Of a stretch of 60,200 nt of DNA, positions 36,650-46,166 are shown in pieces. A program made the translations under genes and the position numbers. The stretch is from Prochlorococcus sp. AG-409-A19. GTDB lineage: Bacteria > Cyanobacteriota > Cyanobacteriia > PCC-6307 > Cyanobiaceae. Numbering within the stretch: position 1 is the stretch's first letter; each line of letters begins with the position of its first letter. Where the stretch lies: positions 1 through 60,200 of the forward strand of contig QCJH01000008.1 in NCBI GenBank assembly GCA_003216155.1, written 5' to 3'. Under the pieces are notes generated by a model. It saw nothing but the letters and a program-made list of their open reading frames with translations. It ran no database searches and was not told the DNA's origin.

Positions 36650-37840
36650 CTAATTATTAGAAGCTCTAGAACGTTTTTCCATCCAAGAAATCATTGTGGC
36701 GGTTAGGACTTTGATGCCAACCTCCATACTGCTCTCTTCAGGAGAAAACTGACCATTGTGTAATGGTGCACATCCTTTTTCACCGGCAACACCTAAACGA
36801 AACATCGTGCCAGGCACACCTTTCAAAAGCTCAGCAAAATCTTCTGCACCCAGAGAAGGTTGATCCAAGATAAAAACATGGTCAGGTCCAAGCTGTTCTT
36901 TTGCACAATGTTCAAGCAATGAAGTCAATTGCGGATCGTTATATACAGGCGGAGTAATGCAGCGATAAGTGATACGTGCCTCCCCACCAAAACTAGAAGC
37001 AATAGCTTTAACAATCTCCTCTATCCATAGTGGCAACTTGTCATGAATGGAAGAATCCAAACAACGAACAGTCCCTAGAAGATTCACTCGATCAGCAATG
37101 ACATTAAAAGCCTTCCCTCCTTCTATCTTCCCAAAACTAATCACTACTGGATGCAATGCATCTAAGCGTCGACTAATTGACTCCTGTAAACCACTAATCA
37201 CCTTGGATGCGATCCAAATGGAATCAACGGCCTGATGTGGTCTGGCTCCATGTCCACCTTCTCCTATGATCTCTATCTTCAGCTCCCCTGCCGCTGCAGT
37301 TAAACTGCCACTTTTAATACCTACGCTACCTACAGGCAATTCAGGAAAAACATGAATGCCAAATAGAGCCTCTAATCCTTTTGTAGCTCCATCTTCTCTC
37401 ATCCAACATGCACCTTCAGCTAATTCTTCTGCTGGTTGAAATAACAACCTGACACCTGTCAAAAGATTCTTTTCAGCAGACAAAAGCCTTGCAACACCTA
37501 ATCCAATACATGTATGTAAGTCATGTCCACAGGCGTGCATGATGCCTGGCTGCCTTGAAGCATATGGCAATCCCGTAAGTTCTTCGACTGGTAATGCATC
37601 CATATCAACTCTTAACCCCACAACAGGACCATTAATCAGCCCCAATTCCGCTACCACACCAGTACGACCAACACCTTCTCGTACCCGCCAACCTATTCGC
37701 CGCAACTCTCCAGCTACAAGAGCTGCAGTTTGGTGCTCCTGACCACTTAGCTCTGGATGAGCATGCAAATGACGTCGTAACTCAAGCAACTCTGGCAAAG
37801 CCAGATCTAGCCTCTCAGGCCAACACTTAAAAGGATTCAT
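36650..37840 (-). CDS. M20-family metallo-amidohydrolase (N-acyl amino acid amidohydrolase)
   Basis: 396-residue zinc hydrolase of the M20D group, which removes acyl or conjugated groups from amino acids. Metal-binding HACGHDLHTC is near residue 105 and PAEELAEGA near 140; the dimerisation domain begins at about GEGGHGARPHQAVDSI; the last ligand His lies in the C-terminal CAPLHNGQFSPEE. Family members include hippurate and IAA-amino-acid hydrolases; the true substrate is unknown. Its ATG overlaps the upstream TPR stop (ATGA). Confidence 0.92.
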   Translation of the reverse strand: MNPFKCWPERLDLALPELLELRRHLHAHPELSGQEHQTAALVAGELRRIGWRVREGVGRTGVVAELGLINGPVVGLRVDMDALPVEELTGLPYASRQPGIMHACGHDLHTCIGLGVARLLSAEKNLLTGVRLLFQPAEELAEGACWMREDGATKGLEALFGIHVFPELPVGSVGIKSGSLTAAAGELKIEIIGEGGHGARPHQAVDSIWIASKVISGLQESISRRLDALHPVVISFGKIEGGKAFNVIADRVNLLGTVRCLDSSIHDKLPLWIEEIVKAIASSFGGEARITYRCITPPVYNDPQLTSLLEHCAKEQLGPDHVFILDQPSLGAEDFAELLKGVPGTMFRLGVAGEKGCAPLHNGQFSPEESSMEVGIKVLTATMISWMEKRSRASNN

Positions 37841-38655
37841 GGACTTTCAAGAGCTAAAAATGCCATCAGATCAGATGTAGGTTGTGGAGGCCAACGCCGA
37901 ATTTTTAGAAGCCATTCCTTTTGACGATATCGACTATCTAAGCCAGCAGCTGCGGCCCAATTACTCTCTGCTTCACCCAAAGAACCTTTCCTCCATAACA
38001 AAGCACTGAGGGCAGCTCTTGCGTCAGCAAGCATTGGATAACGTCTAATAATCCTTCGCAATTCAACCTCAGCTTGATCCAACTCTCCAAGTTCATAAGC
38101 CGACAAAGCCATACTCGAACGAGCCATTACAAAAGCCGGTCTAGCCAACGCAGCTTTGTTGTATAAGGCTTCAGCCTTGATCCAATCCCCTTGAGCAGCT
38201 CTTACATTTCCAAGGTTATAGAGAGCTGAAGCATCCTCTGGATCACGTTCAAGAATCCATGAATAGTCAAGTGCGGCTGCATCCCATTGCTGAAGGGATT
38301 CCTCAGCTGTCCCTCTATTGAAATGAGGGTCGGGTTCTAAAGGAGCTAACTCAATCGCTCTATCTTGATCAGAGATCGCACCTTTAGGATCGCCTAAAAC
38401 CAACCTGATATTGCCTCGATTACTCAAAGCAGCCGGATTATCTGGATAAATATCAAGCAACTGATCCCATAGTTTTTGCGCTTCAATAAAGTTCCCATTG
38501 TTACTGGCAGAAAGTGCCTTTTCATAAAGAGGCTGTAAAGGCTCAATTGCCGCAAGATTTGAAGGTTTAAAAAGCCAAATAAAAATAAACACGCATATGA
38601 CAACTACAAATTGAATCCGGATCAACTGTCGCTTAATTGAATTAACCGTTCTCAT
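37837..38655 (-). CDS. TPR-repeat protein with N-terminal membrane anchor
   Basis: 272 residues from ATG 38655 (an upstream TTG is also in frame). Residues about 13-32 form one hydrophobic segment, so the protein is anchored or exported. From about 45 to 240 there are roughly five tetratricopeptide repeats (e.g. [51 protein letters not shown]). A protein-protein scaffold; partner unknown. Overlaps ruvB by 14 bases at its start and the amidohydrolase by four at its end. Confidence 0.9.
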   Translation of the reverse strand: MRTVNSIKRQLIRIQFVVVICVFIFIWLFKPSNLAAIEPLQPLYEKALSASNNGNFIEAQKLWDQLLDIYPDNPAALSNRGNIRLVLGDPKGAISDQDRAIELAPLEPDPHFNRGTAEESLQQWDAAALDYSWILERDPEDASALYNLGNVRAAQGDWIKAEALYNKAALARPAFVMARSSMALSAYELGELDQAEVELRRIIRRYPMLADARAALSALLWRKGSLGEAESNWAAAAGLDSRYRQKEWLLKIRRWPPQPTSDLMAFLALESP

Positions 38656-39697
38656 AGCCAAGATGACACCGTCCAGCAGAAGTCACAACACGTCCTCTAG
38701 GAGTACGTTGCAAAAAACCCATCTGCAATAAGAAGGGCTCTACTACTGATTCCAGGGTCACGGGGTCTTCTCCAAGAGCAGCTGCAAGAGTCTCTAAACC
38801 AACTGGCCCACCTCCATGAACATTAATTAATAATTCCAATAAACGTCTGTCACTATCATCGAGACCACGGGAATCAACTCTATGCAGGCTTAATGCTGCA
38901 TCAACTAAAGAATCATCGATTAAAGAAATTCCACCGCGCACAGTTGCAAAATCCCATACACGCTTAAGTAAACGGTTAGCAATCCTAGGCGTACCTCTAG
39001 ATCTACAAGCAATCTCCCTACAGGCCCGAAGCGTTAAAGACAAGCCATGATGCCTTGCAGAGCGCTCAACTATCGATTGCAAATCATCTAATCCATAAAA
39101 ATCAAGACGTTGAACCAATCCAAACCTGTCTCTTAAAGGAGAACTTAAAGACCCAGCACGTGTAGTGGCTCCTACCAAAGTAAACGGTGCTAAATCCACT
39201 GCTCTAGTTCGAGCAGTGCTTCCCTTCCCAACAGTTAAATCAAGACGACGATCCTCCATCGCAGGGTATAGAAGTTCTTCCGCAACTCTTGTCAGCCGAT
39301 GTATCTCATCAATAAAAAGCAACTCACGCGGTTGCAAATTCACCAACAATCCCACGATGTCACGAGGTCGCTCTAAAGCTGGTGCACTAGTAATACGACA
39401 TTTCACACCCAATTCAGCCGCGAGAATCAAAGCCATCGTCGTCTTGCCTAAACCTGGCGGTCCATAAAGCAAAATGTGATCCAAGGCTTCACCTCTACCA
39501 AGTGCCGCCTGAACAGCAATCCCTAAAACCTCCTTAAGAACTGGCTGGCCAATATATTCAGCAAAGCGACATGGTCTCATCCCATCTTCTCGTGAAGGAA
39601 TACGCTCCTCCGGTAAAGACGCCGCATCTACCAACCTGACTCTTATGTTTGGGGGCTGAGAATCAGCCTGATCAGAAATAGAAGAGACAATTGCCAT
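38642..39697 (-). CDS. ruvB: Holliday junction branch migration ATPase RuvB
   Basis: Ring helicase that drives branch migration with RuvA. 351 residues from ATG 39697 (the open frame reaches 39829 but overlaps smpB). [12 protein letters not shown], Walker [10 protein letters not shown], Walker [11 protein letters not shown], sensor [18 protein letters not shown] and the winged-helix C-terminus ([15 protein letters not shown]) are all present. First gene of a four-gene overlapping run. Divergent from smpB with 50 bases between starts. Confidence 0.97.
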   Translation of the reverse strand: MAIVSSISDQADSQPPNIRVRLVDAASLPEERIPSREDGMRPCRFAEYIGQPVLKEVLGIAVQAALGRGEALDHILLYGPPGLGKTTMALILAAELGVKCRITSAPALERPRDIVGLLVNLQPRELLFIDEIHRLTRVAEELLYPAMEDRRLDLTVGKGSTARTRAVDLAPFTLVGATTRAGSLSSPLRDRFGLVQRLDFYGLDDLQSIVERSARHHGLSLTLRACREIACRSRGTPRIANRLLKRVWDFATVRGGISLIDDSLVDAALSLHRVDSRGLDDSDRRLLELLINVHGGGPVGLETLAAALGEDPVTLESVVEPFLLQMGFLQRTPRGRVVTSAGRCHLGYENG

Positions 39698-39747
39698 GTT
39701 GGAAGAGTAACGACCATTGGATAAGGTCGGAACATCGCTAAACACAT

Positions 39748-40245
39748 ATGGCCAAAAAAACTGGCAATAAAGCGACTGCCGCAGCACGCGCTGCAGCAAA
39801 CCGGCTTCTAGCAGACAATCGCCTAGCAAGGCACCTATACGAAATTATCGAGACCCTTGAAACAGGAGTTGAATTAGTAGGTACCGAAGTCAAATCAATT
39901 AGAGCTGGACAAGCAAATCTTCGTGATGGCTTTTGCCTAATCCGTAAAGGGGAGCTTCAACTACACAACGTTCATATTTCCCCACATAGTCATGCAGGAA
40001 ATTTCTTCAACCACGATCCACTAAGAGTTCGAAAACTACTTGCTCATAAAAAGGAAATTAATAAGCTTCGAGGTCAAGTAGATAAAAAGGGTTTGACTCT
40101 TATCCCTCTCAATCTTCACCTAAAAGGTTCATGGATTAAACTCACAATTGGCTTAGGTAAGGGACGAAAACTTCACGACAAACGTCAAGAGGAGAAGCGA
40201 AAGCAAGCGGATCGAGAGGTCAAGAAAGCTCTATCTACCTATTGA
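39748..40245 (+). CDS. smpB: SsrA-binding protein SmpB
   Basis: Partners tmRNA to rescue stalled ribosomes. 165 residues, with the family core [53 protein letters not shown] and the basic C-terminal tail ([17 protein letters not shown]). A lysine-rich extension of about 12 residues at the N-terminus is not unusual. tmRNA itself is not in the adjacent DNA. Confidence 0.97.
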   Translation: MAKKTGNKATAAARAAANRLLADNRLARHLYEIIETLETGVELVGTEVKSIRAGQANLRDGFCLIRKGELQLHNVHISPHSHAGNFFNHDPLRVRKLLAHKKEINKLRGQVDKKGLTLIPLNLHLKGSWIKLTIGLGKGRKLHDKRQEEKRKQADREVKKALSTY

Positions 40246-40943
40246 TTTTTCTTAATAGAAAATAGCAAGGCCGCCACAAGCAGTGCTTTGTTAAAGGTTA
40301 TAATATGAATAGGTGAATGTTGATTATTCTCTAAACAAATTTCCTTGAAATTGACTTGCTCTAAAAGCAAGTCACCTCTGGCTTTAAATACATATATATA
40401 CATAAAGGGATTTCCCCTGAATACTAGAGAAAAGACTTCCTACCTGAGAACTTTTATAGCAAGCGAAATGTCTCAACCAAGAAAACTCAAAGAACAAAAA
40501 CTGTTTTTCTAAATCTAATGACTTCAGCCCTGCAAGACAAACATCTACTAAAGTTTAAAGCCATAGAAAGACCAGAACTGAAGACAAAGCTCAGAAAGAT
40601 TCGTCATCCCTCAAGACAACCAAAGCATTACTTAGCAAAGGTTTCAGCCATGAATCCAATAGTACGAGAATGCAAAAAAACAAAGCCAAAGTTTCTCTTC
40701 AAAACCAACAAGAACAATGCGAGACATATCATTAGCAATAAATTTCCTTGTTAGCATTTATAAAGTTTATATACATCAACCCAAAGCCTCTTGATCAGAG
40801 AAGCGGACCAAAAAACTTGCATTAACAAATAAGACGAGAAATATTAAGACTTATTAGTCCATTCGAAGCTGAAGAGTTCTCAATTCATTTCCCAGAGCCG
40901 ATCTAAATGCACTAGAAATCCATACATAGCAAGATAACTCAAA
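40246..40943. other. 698-base sparse intergenic region
   Basis: AT-rich, with no convincing gene. It contains one clean hairpin (40353-40375: TGACTTGC / GCAAGTCA with loop TCTAAAA), two very short frames, and a lysine-rich 78-codon plus-strand frame (40518-40754) with no domain-like pattern. The hairpin could belong to a small RNA; its 3' side is not followed by a T-run. The strand of any transcript is unknown. Confidence 0.4.
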
Positions 40944-41174
40944 ATGAGTAGGGCTGAGCAGCGGCAAACAATTAGAGAAACCAGGGAAGCATTAATCGAT
41001 GCACTAGATGCCCTTTACAACAAGACATTTGAACAGCTAAGCGAACTTGATATTGGTGAAGGGGCTATTGCCAGACTTACTCAATTAATTCTACTTTCCA
41101 AAGAAGCGGCCATCACACCCTTAAAGCAAGAAATTGAATCTCCAAAGATTACTAGCGCTCCATTAACAAAATGA
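40944..41174 (+). CDS. small helical protein, hercynine-associated type (tentative)
   Basis: 76 residues, helical: SRAEQRQTIRETREALIDALDALY then GEGAIARLTQLILLSKEAAITPLKQEI. The pattern resembles what is annotated in picocyanobacteria as a hercynine metabolism small protein; that name comes from memory and from gene neighbourhoods in that family, not from a demonstrated activity. Its stop overlaps the next start by four bases (ATGA), so the two proteins are co-made and probably interact. Confidence 0.6.
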   Translation: MSRAEQRQTIRETREALIDALDALYNKTFEQLSELDIGEGAIARLTQLILLSKEAAITPLKQEIESPKITSAPLTK

Positions 41175-41653
41175 GTGAGAATTGGCTAGATAAACTGGAA
41201 AAAGGCCTTGAAGAAAGGCTTTCAGAATTCATTCGTTCAAATCCAGATCAAGAAGTACTTTTAAAAGAGCAATATCAGAAAGATCGTTTCCAATTGCTAA
41301 CGCGGCAGCAATTGGAACTGAAAGCACAAGCCAAAGAGCAAAAACGGCAATTAATCGCTCTAGCTACAACAATTAAAGAATGGAGGATTAGGTCTCAGCG
41401 CGCTAAGGAAGCAGAAGCAATAATCCTTTATCAACGAGCTGAGCAGCATTTAATAAATTTGATGGAGGAAGGGCGAAAGCTATGGGCAGACCTTGAGAGC
41501 TTAAGAAAGCGGTTTAGAAAAATTGAAACTGAAATAGTTGGGTTATCAAAAAAATCCAACACAGAATTTTCAAGCCTCGAGGAAGACTGGGCCAAATTCG
41601 AAGCACAACAAGAGCTAAATCAGCTCAAGCAAAACTGTGGGTTAGATAACTGA
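41171..41653 (+). CDS. coiled-coil protein, TIGR04376/hercynine-associated type (tentative)
   Basis: 160 residues, nearly all heptad-like helix from about 28 to 155 (LLTRQQLELKAQAKEQKRQLIAL; ESLRKRFRKIETEIVGLSKK). No catalytic motif or membrane span. The family appears in cyanobacteria near genes for hercynine or related thiol-histidine compounds, hence the tentative label; no EgtB/EgtD-like enzyme occurs in this window. Directly coupled to the preceding small gene; ends nine bases from the convergent 92-residue gene. Confidence 0.6.
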   Translation: MSENWLDKLEKGLEERLSEFIRSNPDQEVLLKEQYQKDRFQLLTRQQLELKAQAKEQKRQLIALATTIKEWRIRSQRAKEAEAIILYQRAEQHLINLMEEGRKLWADLESLRKRFRKIETEIVGLSKKSNTEFSSLEEDWAKFEAQQELNQLKQNCGLDN

Positions 41654-41662
41654 CCCAGCTCA

Positions 41663-41923
41663 TCACTTCGGAGAAGGCGGTTCAAGACTCACATTTTCCG
41701 GAGGAGGAGTTGGATCTGGATCCGCAATAAGCATGTGTTGCAAAACGATTTCGGGTCTTTCGCTATCCCGCCAGCGGATTCGATACGCGGGCATTTTTGT
41801 CCCACGACTCGTTGTCTGTTCCACTGGTTCCATTACCCAGCCACGCCGAGAACGGCCTTGCGGATTGCGCTTGACCACCGCATCGGTGTGTTTGAAGCGG
41901 AAACCTACGCGCTCGCCACTCAT
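41663..41923 (-). CDS. conserved hypothetical small beta-barrel-like protein
   Basis: 86 residues from ATG 41923; a GTG six codons earlier (41941) is an alternative. The middle looks like a compact barrel (GFRFKHTDAVVKRN, GRSRRGWVMEPVE, MPAYRIRWRDSERPEIVLQHML), reminiscent of SH3/KOW-like modules, followed by a proline-rich acidic tail. Basic surface residues could bind nucleic acid. Several shadow frames overlap it. It lies about 50 bases downstream of lysS on the same strand. Confidence 0.65.
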   Translation of the reverse strand: MSGERVGFRFKHTDAVVKRNPQGRSRRGWVMEPVEQTTSRGTKMPAYRIRWRDSERPEIVLQHMLIADPDPTPPPENVSLEPPSPK

Positions 41924-41975
41924 CTGAACAGGACCTGCCACTAGGACAATTATCCACTGTGACGGTTCAAAACAT

Positions 41976-43484
41976 CTAGGGTTGTATCGGAAGATCTGGT
42001 CTCATTAATGGAAATGCAATGACATCGCGTATAGATGGGCTATCTGTAAGCAGCATGACCAAGCGGTCGATCCCTATACCAAGGCCCCCTGTAGGAGGCA
42101 TCCCGACCTCAAGAGCCTGCAGAAAATCCTCATCAACCCCCTGAGCCTCTAAATCACCTTGTTGACGCCTTAGCTGTTGCTCCTCAAGCCTCTGACGTTG
42201 ATCAACTGGATCAATTAATTCACTAAAAGCATTAGCAGTCTCACGGCCTGCAATAAAGAGTTCAAAGCGCTCGACTAAGCCTGATTTGGTTCGATGCTTT
42301 CTTGCTAAAGGAGATATATCAATAGGATAATCCAGAACAAAGGTGGGCTGTATCAAACTTTCTTCGACGGTCTGCTCAAATGCCTCATTCAATAATCTTC
42401 CTACGCTATCTGCCTTCGGAGGTATTTCTAAACCAAATGCATTCAATGCTTTGCCGGCTTCAATGTAATTGTTGCCAAAAGAGAAAAAATCAATACCTGT
42501 TGACTCCTTTACTAACTCATGCATAGTTGCTCTCCGCCAAGGAGGAGTTAAATTAATCTCTAAGCCTTGATAAATAATTATTGTTGAGCCACAGATCTGC
42601 TCACATACTGAAGAGATAAGACTTTGTGTAAGTTCCATCATATCGAGGTAATCAGTAAAAGCCTGATAAACCTCCACTGACGTAAATTCGGGGTTATGAC
42701 GTGTACTAACTCCTTCATTCCTAAAGATTCTTCCTAACTCATAAACCTTCTCAAATCCTCCTACTACAAGTCTCTTGAGATGCAATTCAGTGGCAATGCG
42801 TAAGTAGAGAGGAAGATCAAGTGTGTTGTGATGAGTAATAAATGGCCTAGCGTCTGCACCTCCCGCCTCAGATTGCAATACAGGTGTTTCTATTTCCAAA
42901 AAGTCCTTTTCATCTAGCCAACGCCTGATAGCGCTAACCGTCAAAGCTCTCTTTCTAAAAGTTTCGCGAGACTGAGGCGTAACAATGAGATCTAAATATC
43001 TTTGCCTGTATCTCTTCTCAACATCTGCCAACCCATGCCACTTATCTGGCAATGGCTTCAAAGATTTGGATAACATCATCCACTCATGAACCTTTACTGA
43101 CAATTCCCCTCTATCGGTTCGTCGCAAGATGCCACTAACACCAATCCAATCTCCAGCATCAACAAGATTCGTTAATTGCTTGAAAGGGCTCTCCTGATTA
43201 GCTAAAGAGGCATTCTCTAGAGCTGCCTTCTCCAAATAAAGCTGAATAGTTCCTGTTTGATCAGCAAGTGTAAAGAATGCCAACTTCCCCATCACACGAC
43301 GGGTCATGACACGACCAGCTACAGAAACATTAACTGCTCTTTCCTGCCCTTTTTCAAGGTCAGTGTGCTCCGCCTGCAAGGAAGCAGTTTGATGAGTTAC
43401 TTCAAAACGCAATCCATAAGGGCCGTTCCCAAGATCTTTTAAAGCCTTCGCCTTATCCAGACGGATCTCACGCAAGTCAGACAA
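41976..43484 (-). CDS. lysS: lysyl-tRNA synthetase, class II
   Basis: 502 residues. The N-terminal OB fold (about 55-160) binds the anticodon: [18 protein letters not shown]...DQTGTIQLY. The class II core carries [15 protein letters not shown] (motif 2) and [13 protein letters not shown] (motif 3). Charges tRNA-Lys. The frame begins with TTG at 43484, the only plausible start before [11 protein letters not shown]; an ATG in frame comes much later. Upstream on the same strand, after 72 bases, is the response regulator. Confidence 0.97.
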   Translation of the reverse strand: MSDLREIRLDKAKALKDLGNGPYGLRFEVTHQTASLQAEHTDLEKGQERAVNVSVAGRVMTRRVMGKLAFFTLADQTGTIQLYLEKAALENASLANQESPFKQLTNLVDAGDWIGVSGILRRTDRGELSVKVHEWMMLSKSLKPLPDKWHGLADVEKRYRQRYLDLIVTPQSRETFRKRALTVSAIRRWLDEKDFLEIETPVLQSEAGGADARPFITHHNTLDLPLYLRIATELHLKRLVVGGFEKVYELGRIFRNEGVSTRHNPEFTSVEVYQAFTDYLDMMELTQSLISSVCEQICGSTIIIYQGLEINLTPPWRRATMHELVKESTGIDFFSFGNNYIEAGKALNAFGLEIPPKADSVGRLLNEAFEQTVEESLIQPTFVLDYPIDISPLARKHRTKSGLVERFELFIAGRETANAFSELIDPVDQRQRLEEQQLRRQQGDLEAQGVDEDFLQALEVGMPPTGGLGIGIDRLVMLLTDSPSIRDVIAFPLMRPDLPIQP

Positions 43485-43556
43485 GACAAATAATTAGCAG
43501 ACGCCGGCCATATTGCCGTCCAATCAACCATATTTACCAGTCAATCAATGACTTAT

Positions 43557-44396
43557 TTAACTGGCTATAGGCACTGGGAATTCACCTATGCGCTGAGAGG
43601 AATAGCCAATACCTCTCACTGTGAGGATTAATTCTGGGTTTCGTGGGTCTGGCTCAAGCTTTCCACGCAATCTTGCGACATATACATCCACAACTCTTAA
43701 ATCAGCCGCCCTTCTAGGGGGATAACCCCACAACTGTTCAAGTATTTCTGCACGAGGCACTACTCGACCTGGTTCACGGAAAAGCAGTTCTAACAAACTA
43801 AATTCTGTATATGTAAGGCCTATCCTTTCTCCAGCTCTACTGACCTGCCTCCGATTGGTATCAACAACCAGGTCTCCTACTCGCAAGACTCCCTGACCAA
43901 CAGGCAAATCCCTCGGTTCTGCAGTAGAAGATCCAGGGCCTACTCGGCGGAGGATTGTCGCAATTCGTGCTTCAAGCTCTTTTGGACTAAAAGGCTTGGA
44001 AAGATAGTCATCTGCGCCTAGATCTAAACCTGCAACACGTTCAGATATAGCTTCTAAGGCAGTTAGGAAAATAATGGGCACACAAGATTCAGCTCTAAGT
44101 CTTCTACAAACTGCAAAACCATCCATTTTTGGAAGCATTACGTCCAAAACAACAAGATCTGGAGACTCTCTATGGAAAACCTCCAGCGCTTCTTCACCAT
44201 CCTGAGCCGAAATAACTTGATATCCAGCTAACTGAAGCCTTGTAACTAAGACCCGTAATACAGCAGGTTCATCATCTACAACCAAGATGCATGCTTTTGG
44301 CGAAGAGGGGATTCGTATATCAGCTCCATCAATGCTTTGAAGCTGCGATGGACCTCCCCCTTTCATGAGCAATTCCTCATTAAGAAAATCAACCAT
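43557..44396 (-). CDS. rpaB: OmpR-family response regulator, RpaB-like
   Basis: 279 residues from ATG 44396 (a TTG at 44417 and an ATG at 44366 are alternatives). The receiver domain has ILVVDDE, phospho-Asp in VVLDVMLPKMDG, the T in FLTALEA and the K in YLSKPF. The winged helix ends in RVVDVYVARLRGKLEPDPRNPELILTVRGIGY (split by me as helix then wing). The GYSSQRI end resembles RpaB (Ycf27), the light-stress regulator; it clearly differs from RpaA. A paralogue of RpaB is possible. No histidine kinase is adjacent. Confidence 0.75.
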   Translation of the reverse strand: MVDFLNEELLMKGGGPSQLQSIDGADIRIPSSPKACILVVDDEPAVLRVLVTRLQLAGYQVISAQDGEEALEVFHRESPDLVVLDVMLPKMDGFAVCRRLRAESCVPIIFLTALEAISERVAGLDLGADDYLSKPFSPKELEARIATILRRVGPGSSTAEPRDLPVGQGVLRVGDLVVDTNRRQVSRAGERIGLTYTEFSLLELLFREPGRVVPRAEILEQLWGYPPRRAADLRVVDVYVARLRGKLEPDPRNPELILTVRGIGYSSQRIGEFPVPIAS

Positions 44397-44877
44397 AACC
44401 TTTCGCCCTAAGCTCAAAGCCGCTAAAAGGCTCGAGGAAGAAGACTCTTTCTTATTTTTTAAGATTTAAAAGGGTATTATTACCTATTTTGACTCAATTT
44501 AAGTCGCATGGATAGTAATTTATACCTATAGCCATAAATTAGATTCCTTCATATTTCGGCCTGGCTGCAAGTGCTAGCCAAAGAAGCCTTGAAGAATCAA
44601 GAAAACCCTTTGGATTAAGTCAAACGATTGAGGCAGGGTTATGAATTTAACTTCAAATAAAACTTAGTAGAAAGTCAGCCTCTCTAAGATTTAACCTGAA
44701 AAATATTATCCTATACATAAAATCTCAAAACCAAGTAAAAGAAACTACAAAGAAATAATGCCTTTGAAGATATTCTTTTAACCTAAATATAGGCAATCAA
44801 AAATGTAGTGCTTAACACAATTATCAAAACAAAGCTTGATTAAACTTACAGGTTTTATATTATGATAAGCCTTGCTA
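44397..44877. promoter_or_regulatory. 480-base intergenic region upstream of the response regulator
   Basis: AT-rich, no gene recognised. On the minus strand it lies between the end of mreD and the start of the regulator gene and should contain the regulator's promoter and any mreD terminator. A few short self-complementary stretches near 44565-44615 (GGCTGCAAGTGCTAGCC) are too weak to name. Confidence 0.4.
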
Positions 44878-45399
44878 TTATTTGCCTAGGAGAGACACTC
44901 TTCTCCAAAAGATTAATAGCCAAGAACCAATCATTGGTGCAATAAGGCCGGTCAAAATTGATTGAGCCATCAAAGTTTGTAACCCCCATCCATTTAACCA
45001 ATTCAAGGGGGGATGGAAATTGAAAATCAATACTTGAAGCCAAATACTCAAACCCACTGCTAATGAACCTATCCATGCTAAAAGTCCAATATTTAGGGTG
45101 CGTTCAATTGGTGGTCCACTCCTCCCCAAATGGCCCCACCACCATCCCAAAATGATCAATGCAGGTATTTGTGTAGCTCCACCCAAAGAGAGTCCGTCAA
45201 GAACCAAACCCAAGCAAAAACCTGAAAATACTGCTGAAAAGACTCCAACCTCTAAGGCCCAAGGCAACAACCACAAAACTGCCCAACATGGGCCAATGCC
45301 AGAAATTCTGAGCCAAGCAGGCTCGGCAAGAAACAAAAAAGGAACAAATAGACCAGACAACCAACAAAGAGGTCTTTTATAAAGTTTGATACCTGACAT
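44878..45399 (-). CDS. mreD: rod shape-determining protein MreD
   Basis: 173-residue polytopic membrane protein, about five spans, in the position expected for MreD. Typical features are GLVLDGLSLGG-type loop after span three and hydrophobic WLLPWALEVGVFSAVFSG. It completes the elongasome with MreC and MreB. ATG 45399 overlaps the mreC stop by one base (TGATG), the clearest start evidence; a longer frame to 45423 is not used. Confidence 0.88.
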   Translation of the reverse strand: MSGIKLYKRPLCWLSGLFVPFLFLAEPAWLRISGIGPCWAVLWLLPWALEVGVFSAVFSGFCLGLVLDGLSLGGATQIPALIILGWWWGHLGRSGPPIERTLNIGLLAWIGSLAVGLSIWLQVLIFNFHPPLNWLNGWGLQTLMAQSILTGLIAPMIGSWLLIFWRRVSLLGK

Positions 45400-46163
45400 C
45401 AGCGAATCTGTACCTGAACCCAATCGATCGCTTCTGGAGAAGCAATTAACTGAACAGCTGCATTAGGTGAAGGCTGTGCTCTTATATCTAAAAATTGAAC
45501 AACCCCCACAGGAACATTTGGAGGTAGCAAAGTGCTCGCAGGAGAAGTGCTAATTAGATCTCCTGGAATGACATTTGGATCTTTATCTATAAAACGTAAT
45601 TGAGGCCTACTTGTACCCATCCCAATCAACAAACCATGACTCTCTGTTCTAGGGACCCAAACACCTATCTTGCTACTGGGAGCAGTAAGTAATAGAACCC
45701 GAGATGTAGTTGGAGTGACACTGTGAATTCGTCCAAGTAACCCTCCTGGACCAAGAACAGCATTCCCTTCTTTTATCCCATGAATTCGACCTTTTGATAG
45801 TTCTAATTTATGCCACCATCCACGAGAACTTCTAGAAATTACAGCTGCAGATTTTCTCGTTTTCTCTGACTTTTGCTCTATCGCAAGCAGACGCCTAAGT
45901 CTTTGATTATCTTTTTCCAGCAGTATTAATTTGGCATTTTGTTCTATTAGAAAACCAGATTGAAGCCAATCACGTTGAGCTGGGCCAGGCCAGAATGGCC
46001 TAGTTACAAACGCATAAAAATCTAAAAATGCTGCTCCTTTCGACAAACGTATGAAACCAAAAGAACTAAGTAAAAGAAGCCAAGGAATAAAACGCTTCCA
46101 AGTCTTCCATCGCCACAAATATCTCCACCTAGGAAAAAGAAACGACCAAGGGGCATCCCCCAT
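45399..46163 (-). CDS. mreC: rod shape-determining protein MreC
   Basis: 254 residues: one membrane anchor at about 23-42, a coiled coil (ILLEKDNQRLRRLLAIEQKSE) and a periplasmic beta domain (GNAVLGPGGLLGRIHSVTPTTSRVLLL, read as strand pairs; GDLISTSPASTLLPPNVPVG). Links cytoplasmic MreB to the wall synthases. Starts three bases after the mreB stop. Confidence 0.94.
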   Translation of the reverse strand: MGDAPWSFLFPRWRYLWRWKTWKRFIPWLLLLSSFGFIRLSKGAAFLDFYAFVTRPFWPGPAQRDWLQSGFLIEQNAKLILLEKDNQRLRRLLAIEQKSEKTRKSAAVISRSSRGWWHKLELSKGRIHGIKEGNAVLGPGGLLGRIHSVTPTTSRVLLLTAPSSKIGVWVPRTESHGLLIGMGTSRPQLRFIDKDPNVIPGDLISTSPASTLLPPNVPVGVVQFLDIRAQPSPNAAVQLIASPEAIDWVQVQIR

Positions 46164-46166
46164 GAT

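Noticed and set aside
39698..39829. N-terminal extension of ruvB
   Set aside because: It overlaps the divergent smpB coding sequence; ATG 39697 gives the usual RuvB N-terminus.
40518..40754. Lysine-rich 78-codon frame
   Set aside because: Its composition mirrors the local AT-rich bias; no hydrophobic core, domain or ribosome site is visible.
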